Shown: positions 22,112 to 31,388 of the stretch, piece after piece | How the letters are laid out: each line of letters opens with the position of its first letter | Numbering within the stretch: position 1 is the stretch's first letter | Assembly: GCF_024397915.1 (NCBI RefSeq) | Contig: NZ_CP073347.1 | Coordinates: 2,976,001 to 3,040,000, forward strand | DNA: 64,000 bases | DNA from: Marinobacterium rhizophilum | Lineage (GTDB): Bacteria > Pseudomonadota > Gammaproteobacteria > Pseudomonadales > Balneatricaceae | Direction: 5' to 3' | Made by a program: the position numbers and the translations under genes | The notes under the pieces: generated by a model | The model's database searches: none | What the model saw: the letters and a program-made list of their open reading frames with translations, nothing else | Told to the model about the DNA's origin: nothing

Positions 22112-22868
22112 CGCGTTCCGCCTCTATCTGCTCGCTGGTCTTGCCAAAGCGGCGCTGGCGGCCGCAATAGTCCGTAATGGCCGCGTTTAACTCGTCCTTG
22201 CCGAAATCCGGCCAGAAACAATCCGCGAAGTAGAGTTCGGTATAAGCCAGTTGCCAGATAAGAAAATTACTGATGCGCTGTTCTCCGGCCGTACGGATAC
22301 AGAGATCAGGCTTGGGCTGATCGGCCAGGCAGCTGTAGCGATCAAACACAGCCTCGTCCACGGCATCCGGGTCCAGCGTACCGGCCACACAGTCGCGGGC
22401 AATCGCGGCAGCGGCCTGAGCCACATCCCAGCGGCCACCGTAATTGGCTGCGATGTTCAGATTGAGGGTGTCGTTACCCGCCGTGAGCGCCTCGACTTCC
22501 TCCATCTTGGCGCGCAGGGAAGCACTGAAGCGGCTGCGGTCGCCGATAATGCGCAAACGAATACCGTTTTTCTCGAGTTTGCGCGCCTCACGCTCCAGCG
22601 CACGCGCGAACAGCTCCATCAGCCCCTTGACCTCAAGAGCCGGGCGTTTCCAGTTTTCGCTGCTGAAGGCAAAGAGCGTCAGGCAACCAACTCCCTGCTC
22701 GATACAGCCCTCGATCACCTGACGGACGCTCTCGACGCCCGCGCGATGCCCGGCAAGGCCTGGAAGACGGCGGGCTTTGGCCCAACGGTTATTGCCATCC
22801 ATGATGACGGCAATATGACGTGGCAACTCCGTGCCCAAAGTATGCTTGGAAATGTTATTCACCGACAT
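22104..22868 (-). CDS. uppS: Undecaprenyl diphosphate synthase
   Basis: Cis-prenyltransferase that extends farnesyl diphosphate with isopentenyl diphosphate to the C55 carrier lipid of peptidoglycan and O-antigen synthesis. The catalytic aspartate is in HIAVIMDGNNRWAKARRLPG near residue 24. The motifs TLFAFSSENWKRP and DLCIRTAGEQRISNFLIWQ plus ELYFADCFWPDF close the substrate site. Length 254 is normal. Its substrate IPP must come from a pathway whose usual cluster genes dxr, ispD and ispF are not present here. Confidence 0.97.
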   Translation of the reverse strand: MSVNNISKHTLGTELPRHIAVIMDGNNRWAKARRLPGLAGHRAGVESVRQVIEGCIEQGVGCLTLFAFSSENWKRPALEVKGLMELFARALEREARKLEKNGIRLRIIGDRSRFSASLRAKMEEVEALTAGNDTLNLNIAANYGGRWDVAQAAAAIARDCVAGTLDPDAVDEAVFDRYSCLADQPKPDLCIRTAGEQRISNFLIWQLAYTELYFADCFWPDFGKDELNAAITDYCGRQRRFGKTSEQIEAERGA

Positions 22869-22919
22869 AAGACAATACGCGGAGCACCCGACACCGAGGC
22901 ACCGGGCATCCGGCGGTCA

Positions 22920-23477
22920 TCAAATTTCCATCAAGTCTGATTCTTTCTGCTCGAGCAACTTGTCGACTTCAGCCACGAACTTGTCCGTGAGCTTTTGCAC
23001 CTGGTCTTCGGCACGACGACCTTCATCTTCGGTGATGTCCTTGTCCTTGAGCAGATCCTTGATCGTGCCGTTGGCATCGCGGCGCACGTTGCGGATCGCC
23101 ACGCGGCCATTCTCCGCTTCCTGGCGTGCCTGGCGAATATAGCCCTTGCGGGTTTCTTCGGTCAGCGCCGGCATCGGCAGACGAATGGTGTCACCATTGG
23201 TGGACGGGTTCAGCCCCAGATCGGATTTCATGATCGCTTTTTCGATCACGCTTACCATCTGCTTCTCCCAGGGGTTGATCGCCAGGGTACGAGAGTCCTC
23301 GACACTGATGTTGGCAACCTGGGATACGGGTACGTCACTGCCGTAATAACTGATGGTCAGCGAATCCAGAATGCTCGGATGCGCGCGACCGGTACGAATG
23401 CGCTTGAAGTGCTCGACCAGGGCTTCTGTGCTCTTGGTCATGCGCACCTGCGCGTCTTGAACGATTTCATTCAGCAT
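22920..23477 (-). CDS. frr: Ribosome recycling factor
   Basis: Splits post-termination ribosomes together with EF-G. The 185 residues show the family start LNEIVQDAQVRMTKSTEAL, the FKRIRTGRAHPSILDSL motif and the C-terminal helix (DEGRRAEDQVQKLTDKFVAE). It overlaps the end of pyrH by 11 bp. Confidence 0.97.
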   Translation of the reverse strand: MLNEIVQDAQVRMTKSTEALVEHFKRIRTGRAHPSILDSLTISYYGSDVPVSQVANISVEDSRTLAINPWEKQMVSVIEKAIMKSDLGLNPSTNGDTIRLPMPALTEETRKGYIRQARQEAENGRVAIRNVRRDANGTIKDLLKDKDITEDEGRRAEDQVQKLTDKFVAEVDKLLEQKESDLMEI

Positions 23478-24225
23478 ATTTTTCTCCTACTCCTTCAGCG
23501 CCGTCTATCAGCGTGCCTTCATCCCCACCCACAACCAGGTTAACCAGCGCACCGGGCTTGTTCATATTGAACACCCGCACCGGCATCTGATGGTCGCGCG
23601 TCAGGCAAATGGCCGTGAGGTCCATTACGCCAAGCTGCTTCTCGATCGCTTCGTCATAATTGAGATGCACATAACGCTTTGCCTTCGGGTCCTTCATGGG
23701 GTCCGCGGTATAGACGCCATCCACCTTGGTTGCCTTGAGCACGACATCCGCTTCCACCTCGATACCCCGCAAACAGGCGGCAGAGTCGGTGGTAAAGAAG
23801 GGGTTGCCGGTACCGGCAGCAAAGATCACGACATCGCCCTGATTCAGATAACGCATGGCATTACGGCGATCATAATGATCGACAACGCCACTCATGGGAA
23901 TCGCGGACATGACGCGGGTACCGATATTACTGCGTTCCAGCGCGTCACGCATTGCCAGCGCGTTCATCACGGTGGCCAGCATGCCCATATGGTCGCCGGT
24001 GACCCTGTCCATGCCGGCCGCACTCAGCGCCGCACCACGGAACAGATTGCCCCCGCCAATAACCATGCCGACCTGCACACCGATACCGACCAGCTGGCCG
24101 ATTTCAAGCGCCATGCGGTTCAGCACCTTGGGGTCAATACCGAAGTTATCGTCGCCCATCAGGGCTTCGCCGCTCAACTTGAGGAGAATACGTTTATATC
24201 TGGAGTGTCTGTCACTGGCAGGCAT
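23467..24225 (-). CDS. pyrH: UMP kinase
   Basis: Phosphorylates UMP to UDP; hexameric and allosterically controlled by UTP and GTP in gammaproteobacteria. The 252 residues contain YKRILLKLSGEALMGDDNFG, the phosphate-binding GMVIGGGNLFRGAAL and the transferase motif near the C-terminus (LTAICLTRDHQMPVRVFNM). Lies between tsf and frr, the usual order, with a hairpin in the gap to tsf. Confidence 0.97.
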   Translation of the reverse strand: MPASDRHSRYKRILLKLSGEALMGDDNFGIDPKVLNRMALEIGQLVGIGVQVGMVIGGGNLFRGAALSAAGMDRVTGDHMGMLATVMNALAMRDALERSNIGTRVMSAIPMSGVVDHYDRRNAMRYLNQGDVVIFAAGTGNPFFTTDSAACLRGIEVEADVVLKATKVDGVYTADPMKDPKAKRYVHLNYDEAIEKQLGVMDLTAICLTRDHQMPVRVFNMNKPGALVNLVVGGDEGTLIDGAEGVGEKYAE

Positions 24226-24272
24226 CTAGAAGTCTCCGCTCAAACGAGATCAGGTCAGTGTAGCAAGGAGGA

Positions 24273-24297
24273 AGATTGCGCCAGCAAGGCGCAATCT
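24273..24297 (-). terminator. Hairpin after tsf
   Basis: Perfect 10-bp inverted repeat (AGATTGCGCC at 24273-24282 and its complement at 24288-24297) with a 5-base loop, 16 bp beyond the tsf stop. On the minus strand it is followed by TCCTCCTTGC, a pyrimidine-rich but not pure U tract, so it may be a partial terminator before pyrH. Confidence 0.6.
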
Positions 24298-24313
24298 GTA
24301 TCACAAAGCGTGA

Positions 24314-25174
24314 TCAGCCCTTAAGCTGAGCAGCCACTTCTGCAGCGAAGTCAGTCTTTTCGACCTCGATGCCTTCGCCCACTTCAACGCGGACGAAAGA
24401 CAGGACTTCACAGCCCGCCTGCTTAACCAGGTCGCCGACTTTCTGCTCAGGATTCTTGACGAACGCCTGCTCGACCAGGCTGTTTTCGGCCAGGAACTTG
24501 GCGATACGGCCCACCACCATTTTTTCGGCGATTTCAGCCGGCTTGCTGGCCATGTCTGGCTGCGCCAGGATGATTTCCTTCTCTTTGGCAACGGTTTCAG
24601 CCGGCATGTCATCCTTGCTGACAACCTGCGGGTTGACGGCAGTGACGTGCATGGCAATGTCTTTGGCCAGTTCAGCTTCGCCACCGCTCAGGGCAACCAG
24701 GGCCGCCAGCTTGTTGGTGCTGTGAACGTAGAAACCAACAGTGTTGCCTTCAACCAGGATCGCACGACGAACAGAGATGTTCTCGCCGATTTTCTGTACC
24801 AGGGCTTCACGGGCGGCATCCAGCTCACCGGTCATCAGCGCGGCAACGTCGGTCTGCTTGGTGGCGAAAGCCTGTTCCAGAACCTTGTCGACGAACGCCA
24901 GGAAACCGGCATCGCGCGCAGCGAAGTCAGTTTCAGAGTTAACTTCGATTGCAACCGCGTAGCTGTTGTCGTCGGCCACTTTAACGGCAACAACACCATC
25001 AGCAGCTGTACGGCTTGCTTTCTTGGCAGCCTTCATACCGGACGCTTTGCGCAGATCTTCGATCGCCAGCTCAATGTCGCCGTTCGCTTCAGCCAGTGCT
25101 TTTTTGCACTCCATCATGCCCAGGCCGGTACGCTCGCGCAGTTCCTTAACCAGCGCAGCAGAGAAGTTAGCCAT
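24314..25174 (-). CDS. tsf: Elongation factor Ts
   Basis: Nucleotide exchange factor for EF-Tu. The 286-residue protein begins MANFSAALVKELRERTGLGM, the typical TS-N domain, and carries the EF-Tu interaction motif near residues 78-85 (SETDFAARDAGF). The frame is open five codons further upstream, but ATG 25174 has a GGGGA ribosome site and matches the family N-terminus. Follows rpsB after 114 bp with a terminator-like hairpin between, the usual rpsB-tsf attenuation layout. Confidence 0.97.
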   Translation of the reverse strand: MANFSAALVKELRERTGLGMMECKKALAEANGDIELAIEDLRKASGMKAAKKASRTAADGVVAVKVADDNSYAVAIEVNSETDFAARDAGFLAFVDKVLEQAFATKQTDVAALMTGELDAAREALVQKIGENISVRRAILVEGNTVGFYVHSTNKLAALVALSGGEAELAKDIAMHVTAVNPQVVSKDDMPAETVAKEKEIILAQPDMASKPAEIAEKMVVGRIAKFLAENSLVEQAFVKNPEQKVGDLVKQAGCEVLSFVRVEVGEGIEVEKTDFAAEVAAQLKG

Positions 25175-25221
25175 GTCGTTTTTCCCCATCTATTCACGTA
25201 TTAACGCATTGATTCAAATTC

Positions 25222-25246
25222 AAAAAAGGGGAGCAGAGCCCCCCTT
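25222..25246 (-). terminator. Rho-independent terminator/attenuator between rpsB and tsf
   Basis: On the minus strand AAGGGG (25241-25246) and CCCCTT (25226-25231) pair around a 9-base loop, followed by TTTT. It lies about 43 bp after the rpsB stop, where it would lower tsf expression relative to rpsB. Confidence 0.75.
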
Positions 25247-25288
25247 ATGCAAGTACGAAGAGACTATTCAGTCTGCTCGACAGGCCGA

Positions 25289-26020
25289 TTACTCGCCAGC
25301 CGACTCTTCTACTTCAACGAATTCGTTTTTAGCACCGCCCTGTTCAGCACCTTCGACGCAGGCATCAGCCGCAGCCTTGGCGTAGATCTGAATGGCACGC
25401 AGAGCGTCATCGTTACCCGGGATGACATAATCAATGCCGTCCGGGTTGCTGTTGGTGTCGACGATGCCGATAACCGGGATGCCCAGCTTGTTGGCTTCGT
25501 TAACAGCAATGCGCTCGTGATCCACGTCGATCACGAACAGTGCGTCCGGCAGGCCGCCCATTTCCTTGATACCACCAATGGAGCGCTCAAGCTTTTCCAT
25601 TTCGCGCTGACGCATCAGGGCTTCTTTCTTGGTCAGCTTGGCGAAGGTGCCATCACCGGCCTGGGCTTCCAGGTCGCGCAGACGACGGATGGACTGACGA
25701 ATAGTCTTGTAGTTGGTCAGCATGCCACCCAACCAGCGATGGTTGACATACGGCATGCCTGCACGGCTGGCTTCTTCCTGGACGATCTTGCTAGCTGCAC
25801 GCTTGGTACCAACGAACAGGATCTTGTTCTTGTTGGTAGCCATACCCTTGACCACATCCAGAGCGCCGTTCAGGGCGGGCAGGGTGTGCTCGAGGTTAAT
25901 GATATGAATCTTGTTGCGTGCGCCGAAAATGAACTTGGACATTTTCGGGTTCCAGTAGCGAGACTGGTGACCAAAGTGAACGCCTGCCTTGAGCAGGTCA
26001 CGCATAGTGACTTTTGCCAT
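25289..26020 (-). CDS. rpsB: 30S ribosomal protein S2
   Basis: Ribosomal protein S2, needed for S1 attachment to the small subunit. The family start is AKVTMRDLLKAGVHFGHQSRYW, followed by GARNKIHIINLEHTL and PYVNHRWLGGMLTNYKTIRQ. The C-terminus is acidic (EVEESAGE). It has 243 residues, normal. It heads the 26-kb co-directional cluster and diverges from map. Confidence 0.99.
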   Translation of the reverse strand: MAKVTMRDLLKAGVHFGHQSRYWNPKMSKFIFGARNKIHIINLEHTLPALNGALDVVKGMATNKNKILFVGTKRAASKIVQEEASRAGMPYVNHRWLGGMLTNYKTIRQSIRRLRDLEAQAGDGTFAKLTKKEALMRQREMEKLERSIGGIKEMGGLPDALFVIDVDHERIAVNEANKLGIPVIGIVDTNSNPDGIDYVIPGNDDALRAIQIYAKAAADACVEGAEQGGAKNEFVEVEESAGE

Positions 26021-26158
26021 CTGATAAAACTTCCTGATTTTTTAAAGGGTTAAACCTCCACGTATCCCAGTATCCAACCGCGAGCGGCACCCTGGAGACT
26101 GTGACGATACGTGTGTGGCGATATACCCCGAAAGCTAGGGTGCTTTTAGGGAGGCGGA
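26021..26158 (-). promoter_or_regulatory. Putative rpsB leader
   Basis: About 138 bases between the candidate transcription start and the rpsB ATG. Long leaders before rpsB in gammaproteobacteria bind S2 and allow autoregulation; this is family knowledge. The leader contains the conserved-looking GGATACTGGGATACGTGGAGG region just before the ribosome site, but I cannot fold it with certainty, so the assignment is tentative. Confidence 0.4.
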
Positions 26159-26187
26159 TTTATACCATAGCGGAGGTGGTTTTTGAA
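26159..26187 (-). promoter_or_regulatory. Candidate sigma-70 promoter for rpsB-tsf
   Basis: On the minus strand TTCAAA (26182-26187), 17 bases, then TATAAA (26159-26164), the latter preceded by TGG, an extended -10 element. Lies in the divergent region between rpsB and map. Confidence 0.6.
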
Positions 26188-26195
26188 GCGCGGCT

Positions 26196-26224
26196 TTCGC
26201 TCGGGGAGCATATTTCGCTACAAT
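26196..26224 (+). promoter_or_regulatory. Candidate promoter for map-glnD
   Basis: TACAAT at 26219-26224 is a good -10 box; the -35 at 26196-26201 (TTCGCT) is poor. Transcription would begin about 55 bp before the chosen map start. The promoter is back to back with that of rpsB. Confidence 0.45.
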
Positions 26225-26288
26225 CCCAATACTTGGCCGGACGCAGCATCACCGGCAGCACATGAATGAAGAATCACGACGAGACGCC

Positions 26289-27059
26289 ATGACTATCAGC
26301 ATCAAGACACCCGAAGACATCGAGAAAATGCGCATCGCCGGCCGCCTTGCCGCTGAAGTGCTGGAGATGATCGAGCCGTTCGTAAAGCCCGGCGTCACCA
26401 CCAACGAACTGAACCAGATCTGTCACGACTATATCGTCAATGAGCAGAAGGCCATTCCGGCACCGCTCAACTACCACGGTTTCCCCAAATCGATCTGCAC
26501 CTCCGTCAACCAGGTGGTCTGTCACGGCATCCCCAATGACAAGGCCCTGAAAAACGGCGACAGCATCAACATCGACATTACCGTCATCAAGGATGGCTAC
26601 CACGGCGACACCAGCAAGATGTTCCCCGTCGGCAAGGTCGCACCCCATGTCGAGCGCCTGGCCGAGATCACCCAGGAGTGCATGTACAAGGCCATCGCCC
26701 TGGTCAAACCCGGCGCCCACCTGGGCGATATCGGCCACGTCATTCAGCAGCACGCCGAAGCGAACCACTACTCGGTGGTGCGGGAGTACTGCGGCCACGG
26801 CATCGGCCTTGAGTTCCACGAAGATCCCCAGGTGCTGCACTACGGCCGCCCGGGCACCGGCGTGGAACTGCGCGAAGGCATGATCTTCACCATTGAACCG
26901 ATGATCAACGCCGGCAAGCGCCACGTCAAACTGTCCAAGAAAGACGGCTGGACCGTCGAGACCGTTGACCGCCGCCTGTCCGCCCAGTGGGAACACATGA
27001 TCCTCGTCACCGCCGATGGCCATGAAGTCCTGACCCTGCGCACCGAAGAATCGCTCTGA
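26289..27059 (+). CDS. map: Type I methionine aminopeptidase
   Basis: Removes the initiator methionine from nascent proteins. The 256 residues start TISIKTPEDIEKMRIAGRLA. Metal ligands are visible in order: Asp in NIDITVIKDGYHGDTSKMF, His in YCGHGIGLEFHEDPQ, Glu in FTIEPMIN and the final Glu in QWEHMILVT. The frame is open 9 codons further upstream, but ATG 26289 has a GAG ribosome site and fits the family N-terminus. Next to glnD with a 21-bp gap, the common rpsB-map-glnD arrangement. Confidence 0.97.
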   Translation: MTISIKTPEDIEKMRIAGRLAAEVLEMIEPFVKPGVTTNELNQICHDYIVNEQKAIPAPLNYHGFPKSICTSVNQVVCHGIPNDKALKNGDSINIDITVIKDGYHGDTSKMFPVGKVAPHVERLAEITQECMYKAIALVKPGAHLGDIGHVIQQHAEANHYSVVREYCGHGIGLEFHEDPQVLHYGRPGTGVELREGMIFTIEPMINAGKRHVKLSKKDGWTVETVDRRLSAQWEHMILVTADGHEVLTLRTEESL

Positions 27060-27080
27060 TCATTCTGCTAGAGGCCGCCC

Positions 27081-29771
27081 ATGTCGACCCCCGCCCCTGA
27101 CGACACCCCATTGCTGGATGTTGCAGCCTTTCACCGCGCACTGGGCGAAGCCCGGTCGGCAGTACCGGTCTTCAAGAAGACGATCCGGGACGCCCAGGAG
27201 CGCATGCACCAGCGATTTCGGGACGGGGAGGATATTCGCAAGCTGATTTATGGCCGCGCCTGGCTCATCGACCAGGTGCTGTGCGCCGCCTGGAATCTGT
27301 TCGAGTGGCCGGATGACCAGCATATTGCCCTGGTAGCGGTGGGCGGCTACGGCCGTGGCGAGCTGCATCCCAACTCGGATGTCGACATCCTGATCCTGCT
27401 CAACGGCATCGCGGCCGAATCAGCCGGTGACAGCATCAGCGGCTTCCTGACCCTGCTGTGGGACATGTCGCTGGATATCGGTTCCAGTGTGCGCAGCGTG
27501 GACGAATGCTATGAAGAGGCCCGCAACGACATCACCATCGCCACCAACCTGATCGAGTCACGCACCCTGGTAGGAAACCCCCAGCTGCAACTAGACACCT
27601 ACGAGCGTGTCACCTCGGAAGGCGCCTGGACCGATCGCGAGTTCTTTCTGGCCAAGCTCAGCGAGCAGCGTGATCGCCACGAGCGCACCAACAACACCGA
27701 ATACAACCTTGAGCCCAACCTCAAGACATCCCCCGGCGGCCTGCGCGACCTGCAGACCATCGGCTGGGTCGCCAAACGCCATTTTGGCGCCACCTATATT
27801 CGCAACCTGGTGGACCACGGCTTCCTGACCGAGTCCGAGCTCGACATCCTCAACAAGGGTGAGCTTTACCTCTGGACCGTGCGCTACGCGCTGCACATGC
27901 ACTGCAAACGGCGTGAAGACCGGTTGCTGTTCGACCACCAGCGCACCCTGGCCGAGTATTTTGGCTACAAGGACCAGCCAGGCGCCCTGGCGGTCGAGCA
28001 GTTCATGAGCAAGTACTACCGCATCGCCAAGGCCATGTCGGAATTCAACGACATGCTGCTGCAGTACTTCGACGAAGCCATCCTCAAGGCCGATGACGAG
28101 CAGCGAATCCAGCCACTGAACAAGCGTTTTCGCATCCACAACGACTATATAGAGGCACGCAGCCCGACCACCTTCAGCCGCCACCCCTTCGCCCTGATGG
28201 AACTGTTCGTGCTGCTGGCCCACAACCCCTCCATCAAGGGCGTGCGAGCCTCCACCATCAAGCAGGTGCGCGACCACCGCCACCTGATCGACCACGACTT
28301 CCGCGCCGATATCCGCAATACCTCGCTGTTCATGGAGCTGCTGCGCTCACCCGATGGCGTCTCCACCGAGCTCAAGCGCATGAACCGCTACGGCATCCTC
28401 GGGCGCTACCTGCCGGAGTTTGGCGAGATCGTCGGCCAGATGCAGCACGACCTGTTCCACATCTACACCGTGGACGCCCATACGCTCAAAGTCATTCAGA
28501 AGATGCGCCAGCTGCGTCACAACGACTACCGCGAGCAGTTTCCCATCGCCCACCGCATCGTCAACCAGCTACCCAAAATCGAGCTGCTGTACATCGCCGG
28601 CCTCTACCACGACATCGCCAAGGGCCGCGGCGGCGACCACTCGGAGCTTGGCGCCGAGGATGTGCTGAACTTCTGCCACAACCACCACCTGGGCAAATGG
28701 GATTCACACCTGGTGGCCTGGCTTGTACGCAACCATCTACTGATGTCCATGACCGCCCAGCGGCGCGATATTTCGGACCCGGAAGTGATCCACCGCTTTG
28801 CCAAGCACTGCGGCGACGGCGTCCACCTGGACTACCTCTATGTACTCACCGTGGCGGACATCAACGCCACCAATCACAGCCTCTGGAACAGCTGGCGCGC
28901 GACCCTGCTGCGCCAGCTCTACACCGAAACCAAGCGCGCGCTGCGCCGCGGACTGGAAAACCCGGTCAACATTGAACACCGCATCGAGGAACTGCAGACC
29001 GACGCCCTCGCCGCCCTGCGACGCAAGGGCATCCACGAAGCCGACGTGCGGGAGCTGTGGAGCAATATCGGCAACGACTACTTCCTGCGCGAAGACGCCA
29101 ACAATGTCGCCTGGCATACCGAAGCCATCCTCGAGCACGGCCGGGACAAGCTGCCGCTGGTACTGGTGAAAAAAACCTCCTACCGGGTCTATGAGGGCGC
29201 CACGGAAATCTTCATTTACAGCGAAGATCTGCCCAACCTGTTCCCCGCCACTGTGGCCGCACTGGACCAGTTGCACCTGAGCATCCAGGATGCGCGCATC
29301 ATCCTCACCGACGACGGCCGCACCCTCAACACCTACTCCGTGCTGACCGAAGACAACCTGCCACTATCGGAAAACCCCGACTACCTGGCCAACATCAAGC
29401 ACACCCTGGTGGAGGAACTGGACGATCCGGACGACTTCCCCGACATCATCCAGCGCCGCGTACCCCGGGCACTCAAGCTGTTCGCCACGCCCACCCGGGT
29501 AACGATCAGCAATGATCCGGTGATGCAGCAAACCGTACTGGAGGTCAGCAGCCCCGACCGCCCGGGCCTGCTGGCCCGCATCGGCAGCATCTTTGTGGAG
29601 TTTGGCATCTCGGTACGCAAGGCCAAGATTGCCAGCATCGGCGAGCGCGTGGAGGATTACTTCTTCATCACCGATGCCAACGAGCAGCCGATCAGCGACC
29701 CGGAACTGTGCCACCGCCTGCAGGACACCATCTGCCGCCAGCTGGACGAACAGGTCCAGCAGGAGCACTGA
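27081..29771 (+). CDS. glnD: Bifunctional PII uridylyltransferase/uridylyl-removing enzyme
   Basis: Sensor of glutamine that adds or removes UMP on PII proteins and thereby controls nitrogen assimilation. Domains in order: nucleotidyltransferase with GGYGRGELHPNSDVDIL at residues 88-104; GlnD adenylyl domain; HD hydrolase domain with LYHDIAKGRGGDHSELG near residue 510; two C-terminal ACT domains (the last begins VLEVSSPDRPGLLARIG). The 896 residues match the family. Good AGAGG ribosome site. Relatives often have dapC after glnD; here a DUF1244 gene follows. Confidence 0.98.
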   Translation: MSTPAPDDTPLLDVAAFHRALGEARSAVPVFKKTIRDAQERMHQRFRDGEDIRKLIYGRAWLIDQVLCAAWNLFEWPDDQHIALVAVGGYGRGELHPNSDVDILILLNGIAAESAGDSISGFLTLLWDMSLDIGSSVRSVDECYEEARNDITIATNLIESRTLVGNPQLQLDTYERVTSEGAWTDREFFLAKLSEQRDRHERTNNTEYNLEPNLKTSPGGLRDLQTIGWVAKRHFGATYIRNLVDHGFLTESELDILNKGELYLWTVRYALHMHCKRREDRLLFDHQRTLAEYFGYKDQPGALAVEQFMSKYYRIAKAMSEFNDMLLQYFDEAILKADDEQRIQPLNKRFRIHNDYIEARSPTTFSRHPFALMELFVLLAHNPSIKGVRASTIKQVRDHRHLIDHDFRADIRNTSLFMELLRSPDGVSTELKRMNRYGILGRYLPEFGEIVGQMQHDLFHIYTVDAHTLKVIQKMRQLRHNDYREQFPIAHRIVNQLPKIELLYIAGLYHDIAKGRGGDHSELGAEDVLNFCHNHHLGKWDSHLVAWLVRNHLLMSMTAQRRDISDPEVIHRFAKHCGDGVHLDYLYVLTVADINATNHSLWNSWRATLLRQLYTETKRALRRGLENPVNIEHRIEELQTDALAALRRKGIHEADVRELWSNIGNDYFLREDANNVAWHTEAILEHGRDKLPLVLVKKTSYRVYEGATEIFIYSEDLPNLFPATVAALDQLHLSIQDARIILTDDGRTLNTYSVLTEDNLPLSENPDYLANIKHTLVEELDDPDDFPDIIQRRVPRALKLFATPTRVTISNDPVMQQTVLEVSSPDRPGLLARIGSIFVEFGISVRKAKIASIGERVEDYFFITDANEQPISDPELCHRLQDTICRQLDEQVQQEH

Positions 29772-29889
29772 TCCAGCCGAAGGCTGGCAGACTGGATGCA
29801 ACCGCTCACGCCGGACACTAATGCCGGCGCGGGCCCCATACCGACACAGGCCGGAACAACAGGCACCGGCCCTCAGCACAGGAAAGACC

Positions 29890-30186
29890 ATGAATCAGCA
29901 AACCCGCACAGAAATTGAAGCCGCCGTTTTTCGCCGCCTGCTGGAACACCTGGATCAGCGCAAGGACGTACAGAACATCGACCTGATGAATCTGGCCGGT
30001 TTCTGCCGTAACTGCCTGTCCAAGTGGTATGTCGCCGCAGCGGACGAGCGAGGAGAAAGCGTCGAGTACGAACAGGCGCGCGAGCTGGTATATGGCGAGC
30101 CCTACGCCGACTGGAAAGAAAAATATCAGGGAGAAGCCAGCGCCGAACAGCTGGCCCAGTTCAAGCAGTCAGCCCCGAAAGACTGA
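29890..30186 (+). CDS. DUF1244 family protein
   Basis: A 98-residue cytoplasmic protein of the DUF1244 family, function unknown. The N-terminal helix EIEAAVFRRLLEHLDQRKDV is followed by the conserved NLAGFCRNCLSKWYVAAA with two cysteines (residues 39 and 42), and then EYEQARELVYGEPYADWKEK, both typical of the family. It lies 118 bp after glnD on the same strand; the gap has a small CCAGCC/GGCTGG hairpin right after the glnD stop but no U tract. Faces flgP convergently with 24 bp between the stops. Confidence 0.9.
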   Translation: MNQQTRTEIEAAVFRRLLEHLDQRKDVQNIDLMNLAGFCRNCLSKWYVAAADERGESVEYEQARELVYGEPYADWKEKYQGEASAEQLAQFKQSAPKD

Positions 30187-30210
30187 TCCTGACTGAGTGC
30201 CAATGCGTCT

Positions 30211-30678
30211 TTAGTGCTCCGACACCACCCAGGCGCGCTGCACCTGACTCAGATCAAGCTCCAGGATCGTTGCATAGGTATCATCCTGCACCGGGTAGGT
30301 TTTAACCACCCGGGCTCCGCGCACAATCCCGGCGACGGCTGCCCGAAAGCGGTCATTCTCCATGACCATGTCGTTCACCTGGGTCGTGCCGTACAGGTAC
30401 TGCCCATGCACCACCGCCGCCAGCTCCTGATAGGCACGCAGCTTGGATGCCCGCATGGCCAGCAGCACCCGGTGCTGGTCGGTTTGCCCGGGCTGCAGAC
30501 TGATGGGCGCATAGCCGGTCGCCGTCACCAGCTCAGGCGCACGGGGGGCGACCTCCTGCGGCTGCCCGGTCATCTGTGCCGACGCCGCCTGCCAGCCGTG
30601 CTGTAGCGGACTGCAACCGGCCAGCAGCAATAGCCCGACACCCAGCAAACCCGCCCTGCTCCACATGCTCATGCTCAT
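30211..30678 (-). CDS. flgP: FlgP-like outer-membrane lipoprotein
   Basis: Lipoprotein of the LPP20/FlgP family. In Vibrio and Campylobacter, FlgP supports flagellar stability and motility at the outer-membrane base. The 155 residues have a lipobox (LLLLAGC, Cys at about residue 22) and the family core (RVLLAMRASKLRAYQELAAVVHGQ, then VRGARVVKTYPVQDDTYATI). Its start overlaps the flgO stop by 4 bp. Identification rests on the fold core and the FlgO/FlgT neighbours; gene symbol is therefore likely, not certain. Confidence 0.8.
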   Translation of the reverse strand: MSMSMWSRAGLLGVGLLLLAGCSPLQHGWQAASAQMTGQPQEVAPRAPELVTATGYAPISLQPGQTDQHRVLLAMRASKLRAYQELAAVVHGQYLYGTTQVNDMVMENDRFRAAVAGIVRGARVVKTYPVQDDTYATILELDLSQVQRAWVVSEH

Positions 30679-31388
30679 AGCTCCATTCCTGCCGGGCCGC
30701 GGCCGTTCTCGATAATCATGCCGGCTTCCAGCGCCTGCAGCGCATCAAACCCCGGCAACGCCCCTTCCAGGCGCGCATCCGGCACGTGCGTCTGACCGCT
30801 GGCCAGTACCTGGCGCGTCGTGGTATCCAGCACCCGCGCATTCAGCACAATGCCATCGGGGTAGCGGGCATAGGTGCCGGTCAGTACGAAATAGATGCGG
30901 TTGCGGCTGAACAGCATGGACAGGTTGTGCCGCGACAACGGTGCCTTTTCGGTGGTGGTCAGGCTGAGGGCACGGTAATCAATCAGGTTATACTGCCCCT
31001 GCTGCATCTGGTAAATGAAGTTTTCCGCCACACGCTCGCCCAGCCGGTCAGTGGCGGTTTCTGCACTGTCACTGCCCAGCTCAACGAAAGGCAGCACCGC
31101 CATTGGCAGGCGCTTGACGCGATGCTCGCGCAGGCCGACCGACAGCTGGCGCACCATGCGCTGCACCGCTTCGCTCATCGGATCGGTCAGCGCGGATGAC
31201 GTCACCAGGCTCAGGGCAGCACTGTCCTGCGCCGCAAGACCCACACCGTCCTCACCCAGGTTGCGCAGCTGCGCCACGGCACCTTCGCCGAAGGACTCCA
31301 CCTGCACGGCGACGGGCGGACGCTCCTGCACGGCACAGCCTGTCATTAGCAGCAACAGCGCCCCAGCCAGTCGTTTCATTCTCGTCAT
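30675..31388 (-). CDS. flgO: FlgO family outer-membrane lipoprotein
   Basis: FlgO-type protein, an outer-membrane partner of FlgP and FlgT at the flagellar base in Vibrio. The 237 residues carry a lipobox (LLLLMTGC, Cys near residue 18). The FlgO domain is marked by MAVLPFVELGSDSAETATDRLGERVAENF and ILTGTYARYPDGIVLNARVL-like core (here FVLTGTYARYPDGIVLNARV). Located upstream of flgP, overlapping by 4 bp, and divergent from flgT across about 160 bp. Confidence 0.85.
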   Translation of the reverse strand: MTRMKRLAGALLLLMTGCAVQERPPVAVQVESFGEGAVAQLRNLGEDGVGLAAQDSAALSLVTSSALTDPMSEAVQRMVRQLSVGLREHRVKRLPMAVLPFVELGSDSAETATDRLGERVAENFIYQMQQGQYNLIDYRALSLTTTEKAPLSRHNLSMLFSRNRIYFVLTGTYARYPDGIVLNARVLDTTTRQVLASGQTHVPDARLEGALPGFDALQALEAGMIIENGRGPAGMEL

